From an uncultured Clostridia bacterium (lineage in GTDB: Bacteria > Bacillota > Clostridia > Christensenellales > CAG-314), in the NCBI GenBank assembly GCA_947624235.1, contig CANQJK010000006.1, positions 1-49,818 on the forward strand: a stretch of DNA of 49,818 bases, read 5' to 3'. Of this stretch, positions 35,201-42,491 are shown one piece after another. Numbering within the stretch: the stretch's first letter is position 1; each line of letters begins with the position of its first letter. The notes under the pieces are model-generated. The model was given only the letters and a program-made list of their open reading frames with translations, made no database searches and was not told the DNA's origin. A program made the position numbers and the translations under genes.

Positions 35201-35667
35201 GACAAAAGACGGAACAAAAGATAGCAAGCGAAGTGGAAATTGACATAGACGCCTACGCGCCCGACAGCTACATTCCTCTGCAATCGGACAGGATAGACTT
35301 TTACCGCCGTCTTGCCGACTGCGCCACAACGGACGAAATAGAAAATTTGCGCAAGCAGGTGTGCGACGTGTACGGCGCTCTGCCCAAACCGACGGAAAAT
35401 CTGTTTGCCGTGGCGCGCCTCAAAGCGCTTGCCCAAGGCGCAGGCGTAAAAAAGGTGCGCGTGCTTACCGGTCGGGGCGAATTGGTGTTTGCAGGCAAGG
35501 AAACGCTTTTGCGCAAGGAAGTTTTTGACGCTTTGCTCTCTTTCGGAAAGCGCGCATCCGTCGCTTCCGACAGTTGCACGGTGCAGTTTGCGTCCCCCGA
35601 CTACATTCAAAAAGACCGTCTTATGGACGCTTTGCGGGAATTTTTGCAAAGTATCCAAACTAAATAA
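32251..35667 (+). CDS. mfd: Transcription-repair coupling factor Mfd
   Basis: 1138 aa, normal length. Displaces stalled RNA polymerase at DNA lesions and recruits UvrA. N-terminal UvrB-like damage module (1-350), the polymerase-interacting domain near 473-540 (VEKGDYVVHDIHGIGLCEGI), then the RecG-like translocase: Walker A GDVGYGKTEVA (about 622-632), DEEQ box near 724, SATPIPRTL, and GRVGRS with the TRG motif region beyond. The C-terminal TRCF domain starts near EIDIDAYAPDSYIP. The N-terminus is slightly short of the usual UvrB-like start. Ribosome binding site weak, masked by a leader hairpin. Confidence 0.97.
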   Translation: MYAFFDRINNAKAYRALLADARDKQFVSAFGVQPNEKPFIASNANAFALYVTSDYVEAQRILRTVSALVKEAVYLPAKEDVLLYKNDFSRNTAFQRNYALHRILSGADVAVTTVDALLQYLPQRETFFDGCFTVKKGVCYDSNMLIKKLVANGYRRVDGITAEGQFVSRGDILDISMPFAKRFRVDFWDDEAERIRVVNEEGLSCEEADRVSVYPLYDTTGVSAEGLEDIERYVLRHKSKLSPNAQARLEEIFSSVRMSAGGGSADNCWLAPFLQCSQLRDYLPVDCVIFWDEPKNLSQRVNFLCKEHAERVANLLKAGEVLPIHANALVDGGDVFKADAHQVTLQTLPYQSEWFVPQAVHTFKTGAMGNYATSSETLATDIKNWLRSGYETVIFAGADGAKSAVERLSKEGVYAVEKDRLDPNGADALVLGAGIEHGFVSHTNKLAVVGTRDLGRGLNSQTLHKSHKQAFLSVEKGDYVVHDIHGIGLCEGIQKIATPSGETKDYIVVLYKNGDRLYVPVDATNMLSRYSGGENPALSRLGGEDFAKVKSRVKSSIREMSVNLLKLYAEREKPRGFRYRIDSYLDEEFEQYFPYKATEDQLRCQQEIQKDLMSDRIMDRLLVGDVGYGKTEVAMRAAFDVVSNGYQVAVLAPTTILTEQHFKTFSERMKHFDIRVVCLNRFRTEAEQRQIVRDIAEGKADIVIGTHRLLSSDVHFDKLGLLILDEEQRFGVEHKERIKALKTNVDVLTMSATPIPRTLHMAMSGIRDISTITTPPVERMAVETFVTEESDALLADVITRELARGGQVYCVYNRVQSIDSFARNLSELVPNARIVVAHGQMEETALEDAVLGFAEGKSDVLVCTTIIENGIDIPNVNTLVVMDADKLGLSQLYQLRGRVGRSNRLAYAYFTYRRDKILSEVAYKRLSSVTEYSELGSGFKIAMRDLEIRGAGNILGREQHGHMMKVGYDMYARLLKETVDELKGQKTEQKIASEVEIDIDAYAPDSYIPLQSDRIDFYRRLADCATTDEIENLRKQVCDVYGALPKPTENLFAVARLKALAQGAGVKKVRVLTGRGELVFAGKETLLRKEVFDALLSFGKRASVASDSCTVQFASPDYIQKDRLMDALREFLQSIQTK

Positions 35668-35688
35668 CACAAAAATAGGGCAAAGCGC

Positions 35689-35717
35689 TTGCCAATTACA
35701 ATATAAAAAGGTATAAT
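35689..35717 (+). promoter_or_regulatory. Promoter of the PrsA-like gene
   Basis: TTGCCA (5 of 6), 17-bp spacer, perfect TATAAT (35712-35717), 60 bp before the start. A 7-bp hairpin TATTTCC / GGAAATA (35733-35751) lies in the leader ahead of the AGGAG site. Confidence 0.82.
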
Positions 35718-35776
35718 AATCAAGTATAGGTGTATTTCCCTCTTGGAAATAGCACTATCTTTCAGGAGCAATCAAA

Positions 35777-37729
35777 ATGAAAAAAGCAAGCAAGATACTT
35801 ACATTGATACTGATAGTCGTATTTGTGTTGAGTGTATTTGCGGGTTGCGATCTTGTAGGTCGCAACGTCGCCGTTTATCGCAATGCACAGGCGTTGACCG
35901 TCGGCGGAGAAAAAATAACCGTCGGCAAACTGTTGGACACATTCAACACATACTACAACAATTACTACTCCTACATCAGCTCGGGATATATTTCTGCCGA
36001 TCAGCTACTGCGAATGGCGATATCCTCGTTGATACAGCAGTATATGCAGATCGATTCCTATGTGTCCGATCCGACAAGCGTCAAATACACCGACATCACG
36101 GATCTGCAAAAGGAAATTCACAATGCAGAGTATTTGAACAAGGACGAGTTTGCCTACGCGGTCAAGTATGTGACCTACCTTGCCTACAACGCGTTTGACC
36201 AACTTACCGACGACAACATAAACGCCAAGTACGATCTCAACGAGGCGGAAACGGAAGACACTTCTCGCGATTTCACCGAGTACGACGATCTGACCAAGCC
36301 CGACGGCACTGCGTACGACAGTTATGCGGAGTACAACTTTGCGCAAAACTTCATCAACGAAGAGGCGGACGACTACTTTGAGAACTACTATCCAAGCGAC
36401 AAGCCGTTCAGCGTTGTGGACCTTGAAGGTTATGTGTACGACGTCAACTCGGAGTTTGTGGCAAAGCGCGTGGAGGAATATAACGACAGGCTTACCGACG
36501 ACGACAAAAAGGACGGCAAACAACTTACCGCAGAGGAGTACGTCAATATCCAAAAGGACACCGTCAAGCAGTATCGCGACACCATTCAAAGCAACTACGG
36601 CGTCACTCTCGAAGAGTTCATCAACGGACAGTTGGCAGACATGGTGAGCAGTTGCATAATTGCCAAGTGGAACTACAACTACTACAAAGATCTGGAAAAC
36701 GACGACCTCAAAGCCAAGCTTCAAAGCAACTACGAAACACTTCGTCGCGCGCAGATCGCCGATTTCAACATCAACGGCAACTTCGACAGCTTCATCACGA
36801 GCCTGTCGTCCAGCAGTACGATATACAACATCCCCGAAGATGAGAGCGACAACTATGTGTTTGTCAAAAACATTCTCATCCCCTTCACGTCCGACCAGAC
36901 CGCGTTGTTGACCAATTTGCAAAATCAGTTGGGCAGTAGCGAAAGCGACGCCTACATTGCAAAGCGCAACGAATTTGCCTCTCAGATAGTGGCGCAGTAC
37001 TTCGACAGCGACAAGTACACCGAAACGGACGAGGGCAAGGCGTTTGAGGACAAGTACTTTGCCAAGGACAAGTGGTTCGAGGACAAAAAGAAATCCGACG
37101 AAGAGGACAGCGTGTGGCAGGCAAAGACCAATGTGTTCACTGCCAACGGTGGAGACATCGCCATCAACCCCGCAGGCGTGCTCGGTCAGTTCTTCAATGC
37201 GGACGGCACCGTCGCCACCGTGGACGGCAAGAGCAAGACGGACACCGTCATCGAGTTGATGAAGCGTTTCAACACCGACGTAGGTCAGCACACCGCATCC
37301 TTCGACTATGTAGTGTATGTGGGCGAGGACTGGGAAGATTACAGTCACAGTTGGGTAAAGGAATTCTACACCGCGGTAAACGAGGACCTTGTGGGAGCAG
37401 ACGCCAAGGAGTACACATTGTGCGTATCCAGTTACGGCGTGCACATCATCTTCAAGTCGGGAACGATCGCAGACAAACTGTTCGAGTTCAACTTCGACAA
37501 GCGTTTGGACACAAGAGATCCCAACTACAACTTGTTCACGACTTATTTCAATTCGCAAATGTCTCTCAAAACGCAGGACGCGTTGGAAGCGTTGGAAAAA
37601 GTCAAACTTGTGGATAACGACTACACCAAGTACATCGTGATCAACGGCGGTTTCAACAAGTTCCTCAAAGACAACGGCTTCACCTTTGATTTGAGCGAAT
37701 ACGTCGAAGAACTCACGGCAGAACTGTAA
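35777..37729 (+). CDS. PrsA/SurA-like foldase lipoprotein (parvulin-type, divergent)
   Basis: 650 aa, about twice the usual PrsA length. Lipoprotein signal with lipobox FAGC (Cys24). SurA-N-like helical region from residue 38 (ALTVGGEKITVGKLLDTFN). A peptidyl-prolyl isomerase-like module is suggested by FVKNILIPF (about 355) and the late VSSYGVHIIFKSG (about 550), which match the start and end strands of parvulin domains, with a long Asp/Ser/Lys-rich insertion between. The mfd-foldase pairing is common in Firmicutes. It should act outside the membrane on proteins exported by SecY. Catalytic residues could not be confirmed. Asp, Asn and Tyr are unusually frequent. Confidence 0.82.
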   Translation: MKKASKILTLILIVVFVLSVFAGCDLVGRNVAVYRNAQALTVGGEKITVGKLLDTFNTYYNNYYSYISSGYISADQLLRMAISSLIQQYMQIDSYVSDPTSVKYTDITDLQKEIHNAEYLNKDEFAYAVKYVTYLAYNAFDQLTDDNINAKYDLNEAETEDTSRDFTEYDDLTKPDGTAYDSYAEYNFAQNFINEEADDYFENYYPSDKPFSVVDLEGYVYDVNSEFVAKRVEEYNDRLTDDDKKDGKQLTAEEYVNIQKDTVKQYRDTIQSNYGVTLEEFINGQLADMVSSCIIAKWNYNYYKDLENDDLKAKLQSNYETLRRAQIADFNINGNFDSFITSLSSSSTIYNIPEDESDNYVFVKNILIPFTSDQTALLTNLQNQLGSSESDAYIAKRNEFASQIVAQYFDSDKYTETDEGKAFEDKYFAKDKWFEDKKKSDEEDSVWQAKTNVFTANGGDIAINPAGVLGQFFNADGTVATVDGKSKTDTVIELMKRFNTDVGQHTASFDYVVYVGEDWEDYSHSWVKEFYTAVNEDLVGADAKEYTLCVSSYGVHIIFKSGTIADKLFEFNFDKRLDTRDPNYNLFTTYFNSQMSLKTQDALEALEKVKLVDNDYTKYIVINGGFNKFLKDNGFTFDLSEYVEELTAEL

Positions 37730-37744
37730 TAGATTTTCAACAAA

Positions 37745-37778
37745 AACGGCTTGAAAGTTGATTTCAAGTCGTTTTTTT
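37745..37778. terminator. Bidirectional intrinsic terminator
   Basis: 12-bp stem AACGGCTTGAAA / TTTCAAGTCGTT (one G-T pair), 5-nt loop, then TTTTT on the plus strand. The minus strand also shows a T-run, so it can serve the convergent membrane-protein operon as well. Confidence 0.9.
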
Positions 37779-37994
37779 GTTCTATACATCGTTTTGTTGC
37801 TTATGCGTTCAGCGCGGTAGCGTATTTTCGAACTACGGGTTGAAGCGATTTCGTGTCAGACAATAGTCTGCGCTGTATGTTACGCTTTTTGAAGCGCATT
37901 TCAACAAGTTGTTTTCGCTATCCCTGTGTACGTCGTCAAAAACTAACAGCGGTGCAAGCGGGACGGGCGAGTTTACGTTGAAAGGGCAAGGGGG

Positions 37995-38504
37995 TTAGCG
38001 ATCGGAGTAGGCAAACGCCAACACGGCGATCAACACGGCAACGGCTATCCAAAACAAAATTTCCATTGCCAATATCAATTTGTAACGGCGACGGTAGGAC
38101 TTGTTGATGTACATGCGGTTGGAACGGACGTTGAGATCTATCTTTTTGGATACAGTCAGTGCGGGACCGCCGTCCTTTTGGGGGCACCAACGCATTGCAA
38201 ACTCCGTGTCCCCTTCCAAAAACACCGTGGCGCAAAAGTCGAGGCAGTAGCCCGAAGAGGAGGAGCGGGGCGCAAACAGCCCGAAAACGCTCAACAGCAT
38301 AAAGAGCAATTCCCACAAAAACCACAACTTACCGCTTACGGTGTGCACGTTGCTGACAGATAGTTCCGCCTCGTTGTTGTCTACGGTGGCTTTTCCCACA
38401 AAAAACCCGTGTTTTTTGAGCATCGCAACGGGCTGTCCGTCCACCATGACGTAGGGCTGACCGAAAGTTCTGTTGCAAGGTATTTTAACGGTCAAAACGC
38501 TCAT
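37995..38504 (-). CDS. Membrane protein of unknown function (second gene of pair)
   Basis: 169 aa. Soluble N-terminal part (1-57, with MVDGQPVAMLKKHGFFVGKA), a membrane helix at about 59-79, a cytoplasmic or external middle with several Cys, and a C-terminal helix at about 143-166. The N-terminal segment resembles a small beta domain that recurs in uncharacterised Firmicutes proteins; no family recognised. GGAGAGG lies before the ATG. It starts 12 bp after the stop of the neighbouring gene, so the two form an operon. Confidence 0.8.
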   Translation of the reverse strand: MSVLTVKIPCNRTFGQPYVMVDGQPVAMLKKHGFFVGKATVDNNEAELSVSNVHTVSGKLWFLWELLFMLLSVFGLFAPRSSSSGYCLDFCATVFLEGDTEFAMRWCPQKDGGPALTVSKKIDLNVRSNRMYINKSYRRRYKLILAMEILFWIAVAVLIAVLAFAYSDR

Positions 38505-38516
38505 TTTTCCTCTCCT

Positions 38517-38951
38517 TCACAACGCCAATATGGCAACAAAGAACATCACCACGGTAAGCACAGCCATCACGGCGTTGAACGTCAACCGTCCTTTGTGAGA
38601 GTGCCTTCTGTCAAAAACGACAAGTAACGTCGAACATATCAACAGCGATATGTTCACAGCGAGCGAAACGTATATCAAGGGCTTTATTTCGGGGAAGGCA
38701 ACGGACGACCACAATTCCGAAACCGAGCCGAACATCGTCGAAAGTATGTCCTCGCCCCAAAACAATATCGTAAATAACGTCAGACCTATCATCAACAGTA
38801 TCACCACGGACACCACGACAAACGCGATAGCGCAAACTATCGTCTTGAACACAATGGGCAACGACATCAGCGCCAAGCCCGCAATAGTCAAGTTGGATAG
38901 TATTGCCGACAATTTGATGCGACGTAAACGTCCTACTTCGCCCGATAACAT
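38517..38951 (-). CDS. Four-helix membrane protein of unknown function (first gene of pair)
   Basis: 144 aa. Start placed at the ATG ending at 38951, preceded by GGGGGGTG, the same layout as the bile salt hydrolase start; longer readings lack a site. Predicted helices at about 17-36, 38-64, 91-113 and 124-143. No family recognised. The Shine-Dalgarno lies in a run of eight G (38959-38966 on the plus strand as C). Confidence 0.78.
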   Translation of the reverse strand: MLSGEVGRLRRIKLSAILSNLTIAGLALMSLPIVFKTIVCAIAFVVVSVVILLMIGLTLFTILFWGEDILSTMFGSVSELWSSVAFPEIKPLIYVSLAVNISLLICSTLLVVFDRRHSHKGRLTFNAVMAVLTVVMFFVAILAL

Positions 38952-39113
38952 TTTTTCACCCCCCCCGCGTGCGTAGCTACTCATCTCACAGAGACTTTAT
39001 TTGCGTTTTTTTAACCCCATATCGCTATTTTGTGCAATTTGAGGCGTTTTCAACAGACCACTTTTTCGGCAATTTGCAAGCGCATGTTGCCTTTTTGTCG
39101 CAAAACAGACGCG

Positions 39114-39141
39114 TTGACAAGCCGTTTTGTCACGCTATATC
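39114..39141 (+). promoter_or_regulatory. Upstream promoter candidate for the acyltransferase gene
   Basis: Perfect TTGACA (39114-39119), 16-bp spacer, TATATC (39136-39141). The -10 is only fair. Confidence 0.4.
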
Positions 39142-39262
39142 CACGTGTAAACCCTTGTCGTTATCAACATTTTACAGCCAAAGCGCGCGTTAGTCAACAC
39201 CAAAAATACAATCGTCTATTTGTGCGGGCGTATCTTTTTTGCGCGCACAACAAGCCAAACTG

Positions 39263-39291
39263 TTGAAAAATTGTTTAATATGTGCTAAACT
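39263..39291 (+). promoter_or_regulatory. Proximal promoter of the acyltransferase gene
   Basis: TTGAAA, 17-bp spacer, extended TGcTAAACT. The predicted transcript starts at an imperfect hairpin (AAGATATTG / CAATTATCTT with outer TGAC / GTCA, 39294-39335) within the leader. Confidence 0.6.
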
Positions 39292-39380
39292 ACTGACAAG
39301 ATATTGCATTAAACGTCAATTATCTTGCGTTGTCATAGCAGGCAACTGACGCTAATATTTTACATAAACAAGGATAATAA

Positions 39381-40700
39381 ATGAAAAAAACACTCGATCA
39401 GGCGATAAAGAGCGCCAAGATAAAAAAGCCGAACGGATTTATCAACGCAGTGTTGAGCGCAATAGCGCGTATGGTTTACTACCGTCCCTGCAAAGTGGAC
39501 GTCAAACGCAACGTCAATGTGGATGACTATCGCGACAAACCCGTCATCATCGTAGCCAACCATGCCTCCCGTTTCGACTACGCCTTTGTCAATTTTGCCA
39601 TGAAGCGTCGTCCCATCAACTTTGTCGTGGCGGAAAACGAATTTCACCGTTCCAAGTTCAAATTGGTGTTCAAGTTGGGACACGTCATACCCAAGCGCAA
39701 TTTTGTGCCTGACACCTGCACGATAAGGGGCATAACGCGCGTCATTCGCAAGCAGAAAAACGGCGCCGTAGCCCTGTTCCCCTGCGGAATGAGTACAGCA
39801 AGCGGAGCGCAACAGCCCTCTATGTTGGGCACGGGCAAACTGCTCAAACACTTTGGCGTGCATGTGTTGGCGGTGCGCATATACGGCGGTTACCTGGTTT
39901 GCCCCAAGTTCGACGTAAAGGAACGCTTCGGCAAGGTGCATGTAGAAGTGGACGAGTTGTTCTCTCCCCAAGATCTCAAAGAGCTTACGCCCGATCAAAT
40001 TCAACTCAAAGTGGACAAGGCGTTGTTCTGCGACGACTACGCGTGGAACGCCGTCAACAGGCAAAGCTACAAACGCAAAGACAAAAAGTACGCTCAAAAC
40101 ATGGAGCAAATACTCTACAAATGCCCCAAGTGCGGTAGCGAAATGCGCATGGAAGGGGTGGGAGACGTGATACGTTGCCGTCATTGCGGAAACGGCGCGC
40201 ACTTAAACGACAAATACGACCTTATCCCCTTTGAGGGAAGCGTCATTCCATCCACTCCTCGCGAGTGGTTCGATTGGCAACGCCGTCAGATGCGCAAAAC
40301 GGTGCTGGATCCCGAGTTCGCAATGGAAGAGCACGTCAAGTTGGGCACCCTTCCGCGTTACGCCTACGTCAAGCACAATCGCGTAGCCGAAACGGTGGGG
40401 GACGGAATTTTGCGCCTGGACAAAAGCGGTCTTTCCTACACGGGCACGCGCGACGGCGAACCTTGGCGCGTAATGATAGACATTGCTCAACTGCCCACGG
40501 TGTGCATGCCTGTGGACGGCAGTTATTTCTACACCTACGCAAGCGGAGAATTTTTGCAGTTTGTGCCCGATACTCCCAGCAGTATGCGTTGGTCTCTCGC
40601 CGTGGAGGAGACGTACCGCACCAACGGCGGAAAGTGGACAAATTTCCCCTGGTTCGACTACGACCGTCCGCCCGTCTTGCAAAAGTTCAAATCTATCTGA
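39381..40700 (+). CDS. PlsC-like acyltransferase with C-terminal zinc ribbon
   Basis: 439 aa. The N-terminal half (about 20-215) is a lysophosphatidate acyltransferase-type domain: catalytic HASRFD (His61-x4-Asp66) and motif III as FPCGMST where FPEGTRS is usual, so the Glu is replaced. A ribbon Cys248-x2-Cys251 ... Cys266-x2-Cys269 (YKCPKCGSEM, RCRHCGNG) follows, then a 160-residue beta-rich C-terminal domain not recognised. It probably acylates a glycerol phosphate or related lipid at the membrane; substrate uncertain given the altered motif. AAGG lies before the ATG. Followed by a strong terminator. Confidence 0.85.
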   Translation: MKKTLDQAIKSAKIKKPNGFINAVLSAIARMVYYRPCKVDVKRNVNVDDYRDKPVIIVANHASRFDYAFVNFAMKRRPINFVVAENEFHRSKFKLVFKLGHVIPKRNFVPDTCTIRGITRVIRKQKNGAVALFPCGMSTASGAQQPSMLGTGKLLKHFGVHVLAVRIYGGYLVCPKFDVKERFGKVHVEVDELFSPQDLKELTPDQIQLKVDKALFCDDYAWNAVNRQSYKRKDKKYAQNMEQILYKCPKCGSEMRMEGVGDVIRCRHCGNGAHLNDKYDLIPFEGSVIPSTPREWFDWQRRQMRKTVLDPEFAMEEHVKLGTLPRYAYVKHNRVAETVGDGILRLDKSGLSYTGTRDGEPWRVMIDIAQLPTVCMPVDGSYFYTYASGEFLQFVPDTPSSMRWSLAVEETYRTNGGKWTNFPWFDYDRPPVLQKFKSI

Positions 40701-40788
40701 TTTTACCCCCCCCATATCCCCATTTTCGGTGTCTGCCATATCGAAAACAGCCCGATTTCAGCAAACACGTCTTTGGAATAAGTTCATT

Positions 40789-40819
40789 ACAGCGAGGAAT
40801 TGTCCCCGCTGTTTTTTTT
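40789..40819 (+). terminator. Intrinsic terminator after the acyltransferase gene
   Basis: ACAGCG-A-GG pairing with CC-C-CGCTGT around AATTGT, followed by eight T residues. Strong. Confidence 0.88.
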
Positions 40820-41104
40820 GCGCAATTCGCCTTGCAAGCAGTCGGTGGCGCAAGCGTGCCGAACAGAATCGTAGGCTGTCTCCTGCAAATTGCTTATCGC
40901 GCGTTTCTTGTAGCCCGCCTTGGGACAGTCGCAACATAATTTTATCCCATTTCGACAACTTCATTGTTCACATTTTTCCTTTTATTTGTTGCATATTGCC
41001 GTCCGACAAAAATTCGGGCGGTTATTTTGGTGCAATGCGCAAAAGAAACAAGTATCATATTCAATGCGTTTCGGCGCAAAAAATCGTTTCAAAAGGAGAA
41101 AGAA
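40820..41104. other. Intergenic region upstream of the integrase
   Basis: About 285 bp. It contains an imperfect hairpin (CCGTCCGA / TCGGGCGG, 40999-41021) and a minus-strand frame that looks coding-like but has no start signal. No tRNA gene that could serve as an attachment site was seen. Confidence 0.4.
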
Positions 41105-42031
41105 ATGTTGTACAAAGAGTGGTTGAACATATGGTTGGAAAATTATATCAAACCCACCTCAAAACAGAGGACGTATTTGCGGTACGCCGAATTGGCGCAA
41201 CTGCACATCGTGCCTCGGTTGGGAACATGCGAAATGGACGAACTTACCGTTGACGCATTGCAAAAATTTGTAAATCGTCTGCTTTTGTGCGGAAATATCA
41301 AAACGCACAAGGGGCTTTCGTCCAACACCGTCTGCTCGATAATAAACGTACTGCAAAATTCTTTGAAGTCGGCTACCTACGCGGGATATTCTCAAAACTA
41401 TGTGGCGGACAAGGTCAAGCGTCCGCCCAAAGAGGAAAAGGAGATAGCCTGCTTTACGTTGGAAGAGCAAAAAGTTATCGAGCGCGCCGTCCAAAACAGC
41501 CCGAAGAAAAAACTATACGGCATAGTGCTTTGCTTCTACACGGGACTGCGTATCGGCGAACTGCTTGCGCTCACCTGGTCGGATATCGATTTGAACAAGG
41601 GCGTCATGCACGTCACAAAGTCCTGTCACGACGGAAAGGACGAATACGGAAAGTACATCAAAGTGGTGGAAAGTCCCAAAACGCGAAGTTCCAAACGGGA
41701 CATTCCGCTACCGAAACAACTCGTTCCGCAACTAAAAAGCATAATGAAAAGCGGTTGCGAATATGTTGTTTCTTCAAAGGGGCAGGGCGTTTCGGTACGA
41801 TCCTATCAACGTAGTTTCGATCTGTTGCTAAAACGCCTCAACATTGCGCACCGAGGGTTTCACGCTTTGCGACACACTTTTGCCACTCGCGCGCTGGAAT
41901 GTGGAATGGACGTCAAAACGCTGTCGGAGGTGCTCGGGCACAGATCTCCCACGCTGACGCTTGACCGATACGCCCATTCCGTTTCGGAACACAAAAAGGA
42001 CATGATGAACCGCTTGGGAAAGCTGTTGTGA
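41105..42031 (+). CDS. int: Tyrosine recombinase (phage-type integrase)
   Basis: 308 aa. Start at ATG 41105, set by AAAAGGAG at 41091-41098. N-terminal SAM-like DNA-binding domain (1-105), then the catalytic domain with the full set Arg149 (TGLRIGELL), Lys192, His253-x2-Arg256 (HALRHTFATR), His279 (LGHRS) and Tyr289 (DRYAH). Closest in layout to Tn916/phage-type integrases. No excisionase, relaxase or phage genes accompany it. It could be the end of a decayed element or a domesticated recombinase. Confidence 0.93.
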   Translation: MLYKEWLNIWLENYIKPTSKQRTYLRYAELAQLHIVPRLGTCEMDELTVDALQKFVNRLLLCGNIKTHKGLSSNTVCSIINVLQNSLKSATYAGYSQNYVADKVKRPPKEEKEIACFTLEEQKVIERAVQNSPKKKLYGIVLCFYTGLRIGELLALTWSDIDLNKGVMHVTKSCHDGKDEYGKYIKVVESPKTRSSKRDIPLPKQLVPQLKSIMKSGCEYVVSSKGQGVSVRSYQRSFDLLLKRLNIAHRGFHALRHTFATRALECGMDVKTLSEVLGHRSPTLTLDRYAHSVSEHKKDMMNRLGKLL

Positions 42032-42061
42032 AGGGGCTCGTCAAACATTTTGGAAAAAAAG

Positions 42062-42200
42062 ATAAGGGCTGTCGCATTGATCGCATAAACGATCAAAAAA
42101 AAATGAATAATTATACAAAAAAAGCGACTGGAAATCAATATTTTCCAGCCGTTTTTGGCGTAACTTTGCATAAAAAATGTCTGACGCGACAGCCCCTTAT
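42062..42200. mobile_element. 139-bp inverted-repeat element (MITE-like) behind the integrase
   Basis: Ends ATAAGGGCTGTCGC (42062-42075) and GCGACAGCCCCTTAT (42186-42200) are inverted repeats, identical apart from one extra C. The interior is AT-rich, has a smaller palindrome TTGATCG / CGATCAA (42077-42096) and a complete terminator. No obvious target duplication was seen. It may be a small non-autonomous element or simply a long terminator structure. Confidence 0.45.
42125..42156 (+). terminator. Intrinsic terminator after the integrase
   Basis: CG-A-CTGGAAA pairing with TTTCCAG-C-CG, loop of seven, then TTTTT. Nested in the larger inverted repeat. Confidence 0.82.
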
Positions 42201-42252
42201 GTTTATTCGCTTTTTAGTTGTTTGTGCGTTCAGTGCAACCGCTCCTTCGTCC

Positions 42253-42430
42253 ACCGATGAGCATAATTGATGAACATCTTCCTTACATATCATATCACAA
42301 AAATGCGCATAAGCCAACAAAATAATCAAATTAAAGAAAAATTCTTGAAGAAATTTGTCGAATTTTGCGGACGTGGCGCGCGTATCGATGAACAGGGCAG
42401 GGTTTTTGTTCGCCGATTATGCTCATCGGT
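42253..42430. repeat. 15-bp inverted repeat pair, possible recombination site
   Basis: ACCGATGAGCATAAT (42253-42267) and its exact reverse complement ATTATGCTCATCGGT (42416-42430) are 148 bp apart. TGAACA follows the arms or their near-copies (42269-42274, 42387-42393, 42429-42434). The arrangement, just downstream of an integrase gene, is what one might expect of core and arm binding sites; this is inference. Confidence 0.45.
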
Positions 42431-42491
42431 GAACACGTCCGCACGGTTCTGTTTACCGATAGAACAAAAAATTACAGGAGGCGACAAACAA

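Larger units (their letters stand above)
38985..39380. other. Divergent intergenic region
   Basis: 396 bp between the minus-strand membrane pair and the acyltransferase. Two plus-strand promoter candidates are listed separately. No confident minus-strand promoter was found, although TTGAAA with a CAAAAT box lies near 39020-39050. It holds one copy of a CCCCATATC motif (39014-39022) and no convincing gene. Confidence 0.5.

Noticed and set aside
33406..35670. A 754-codon open frame on the minus strand opposite mfd
   Set aside because: It mirrors the codon pattern of mfd, has no ribosome binding site and no recognisable domain; mfd is certain.
40706..40713. C8 tract as a phase-variable coding switch
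   Set aside because: It lies after the acyltransferase stop codon, so slippage would not change a protein.
40758..40964. Minus-strand small gene upstream of the integrase
   Set aside because: Two minus-strand frames look somewhat coding-like but have no Shine-Dalgarno or family match, and they overlap a clear plus-strand terminator. It may be part of a dispersed repeat.
40701..41104. tRNA gene as integrase attachment site
   Set aside because: No cloverleaf, T-loop motif or CCA end could be found between the acyltransferase and the integrase.
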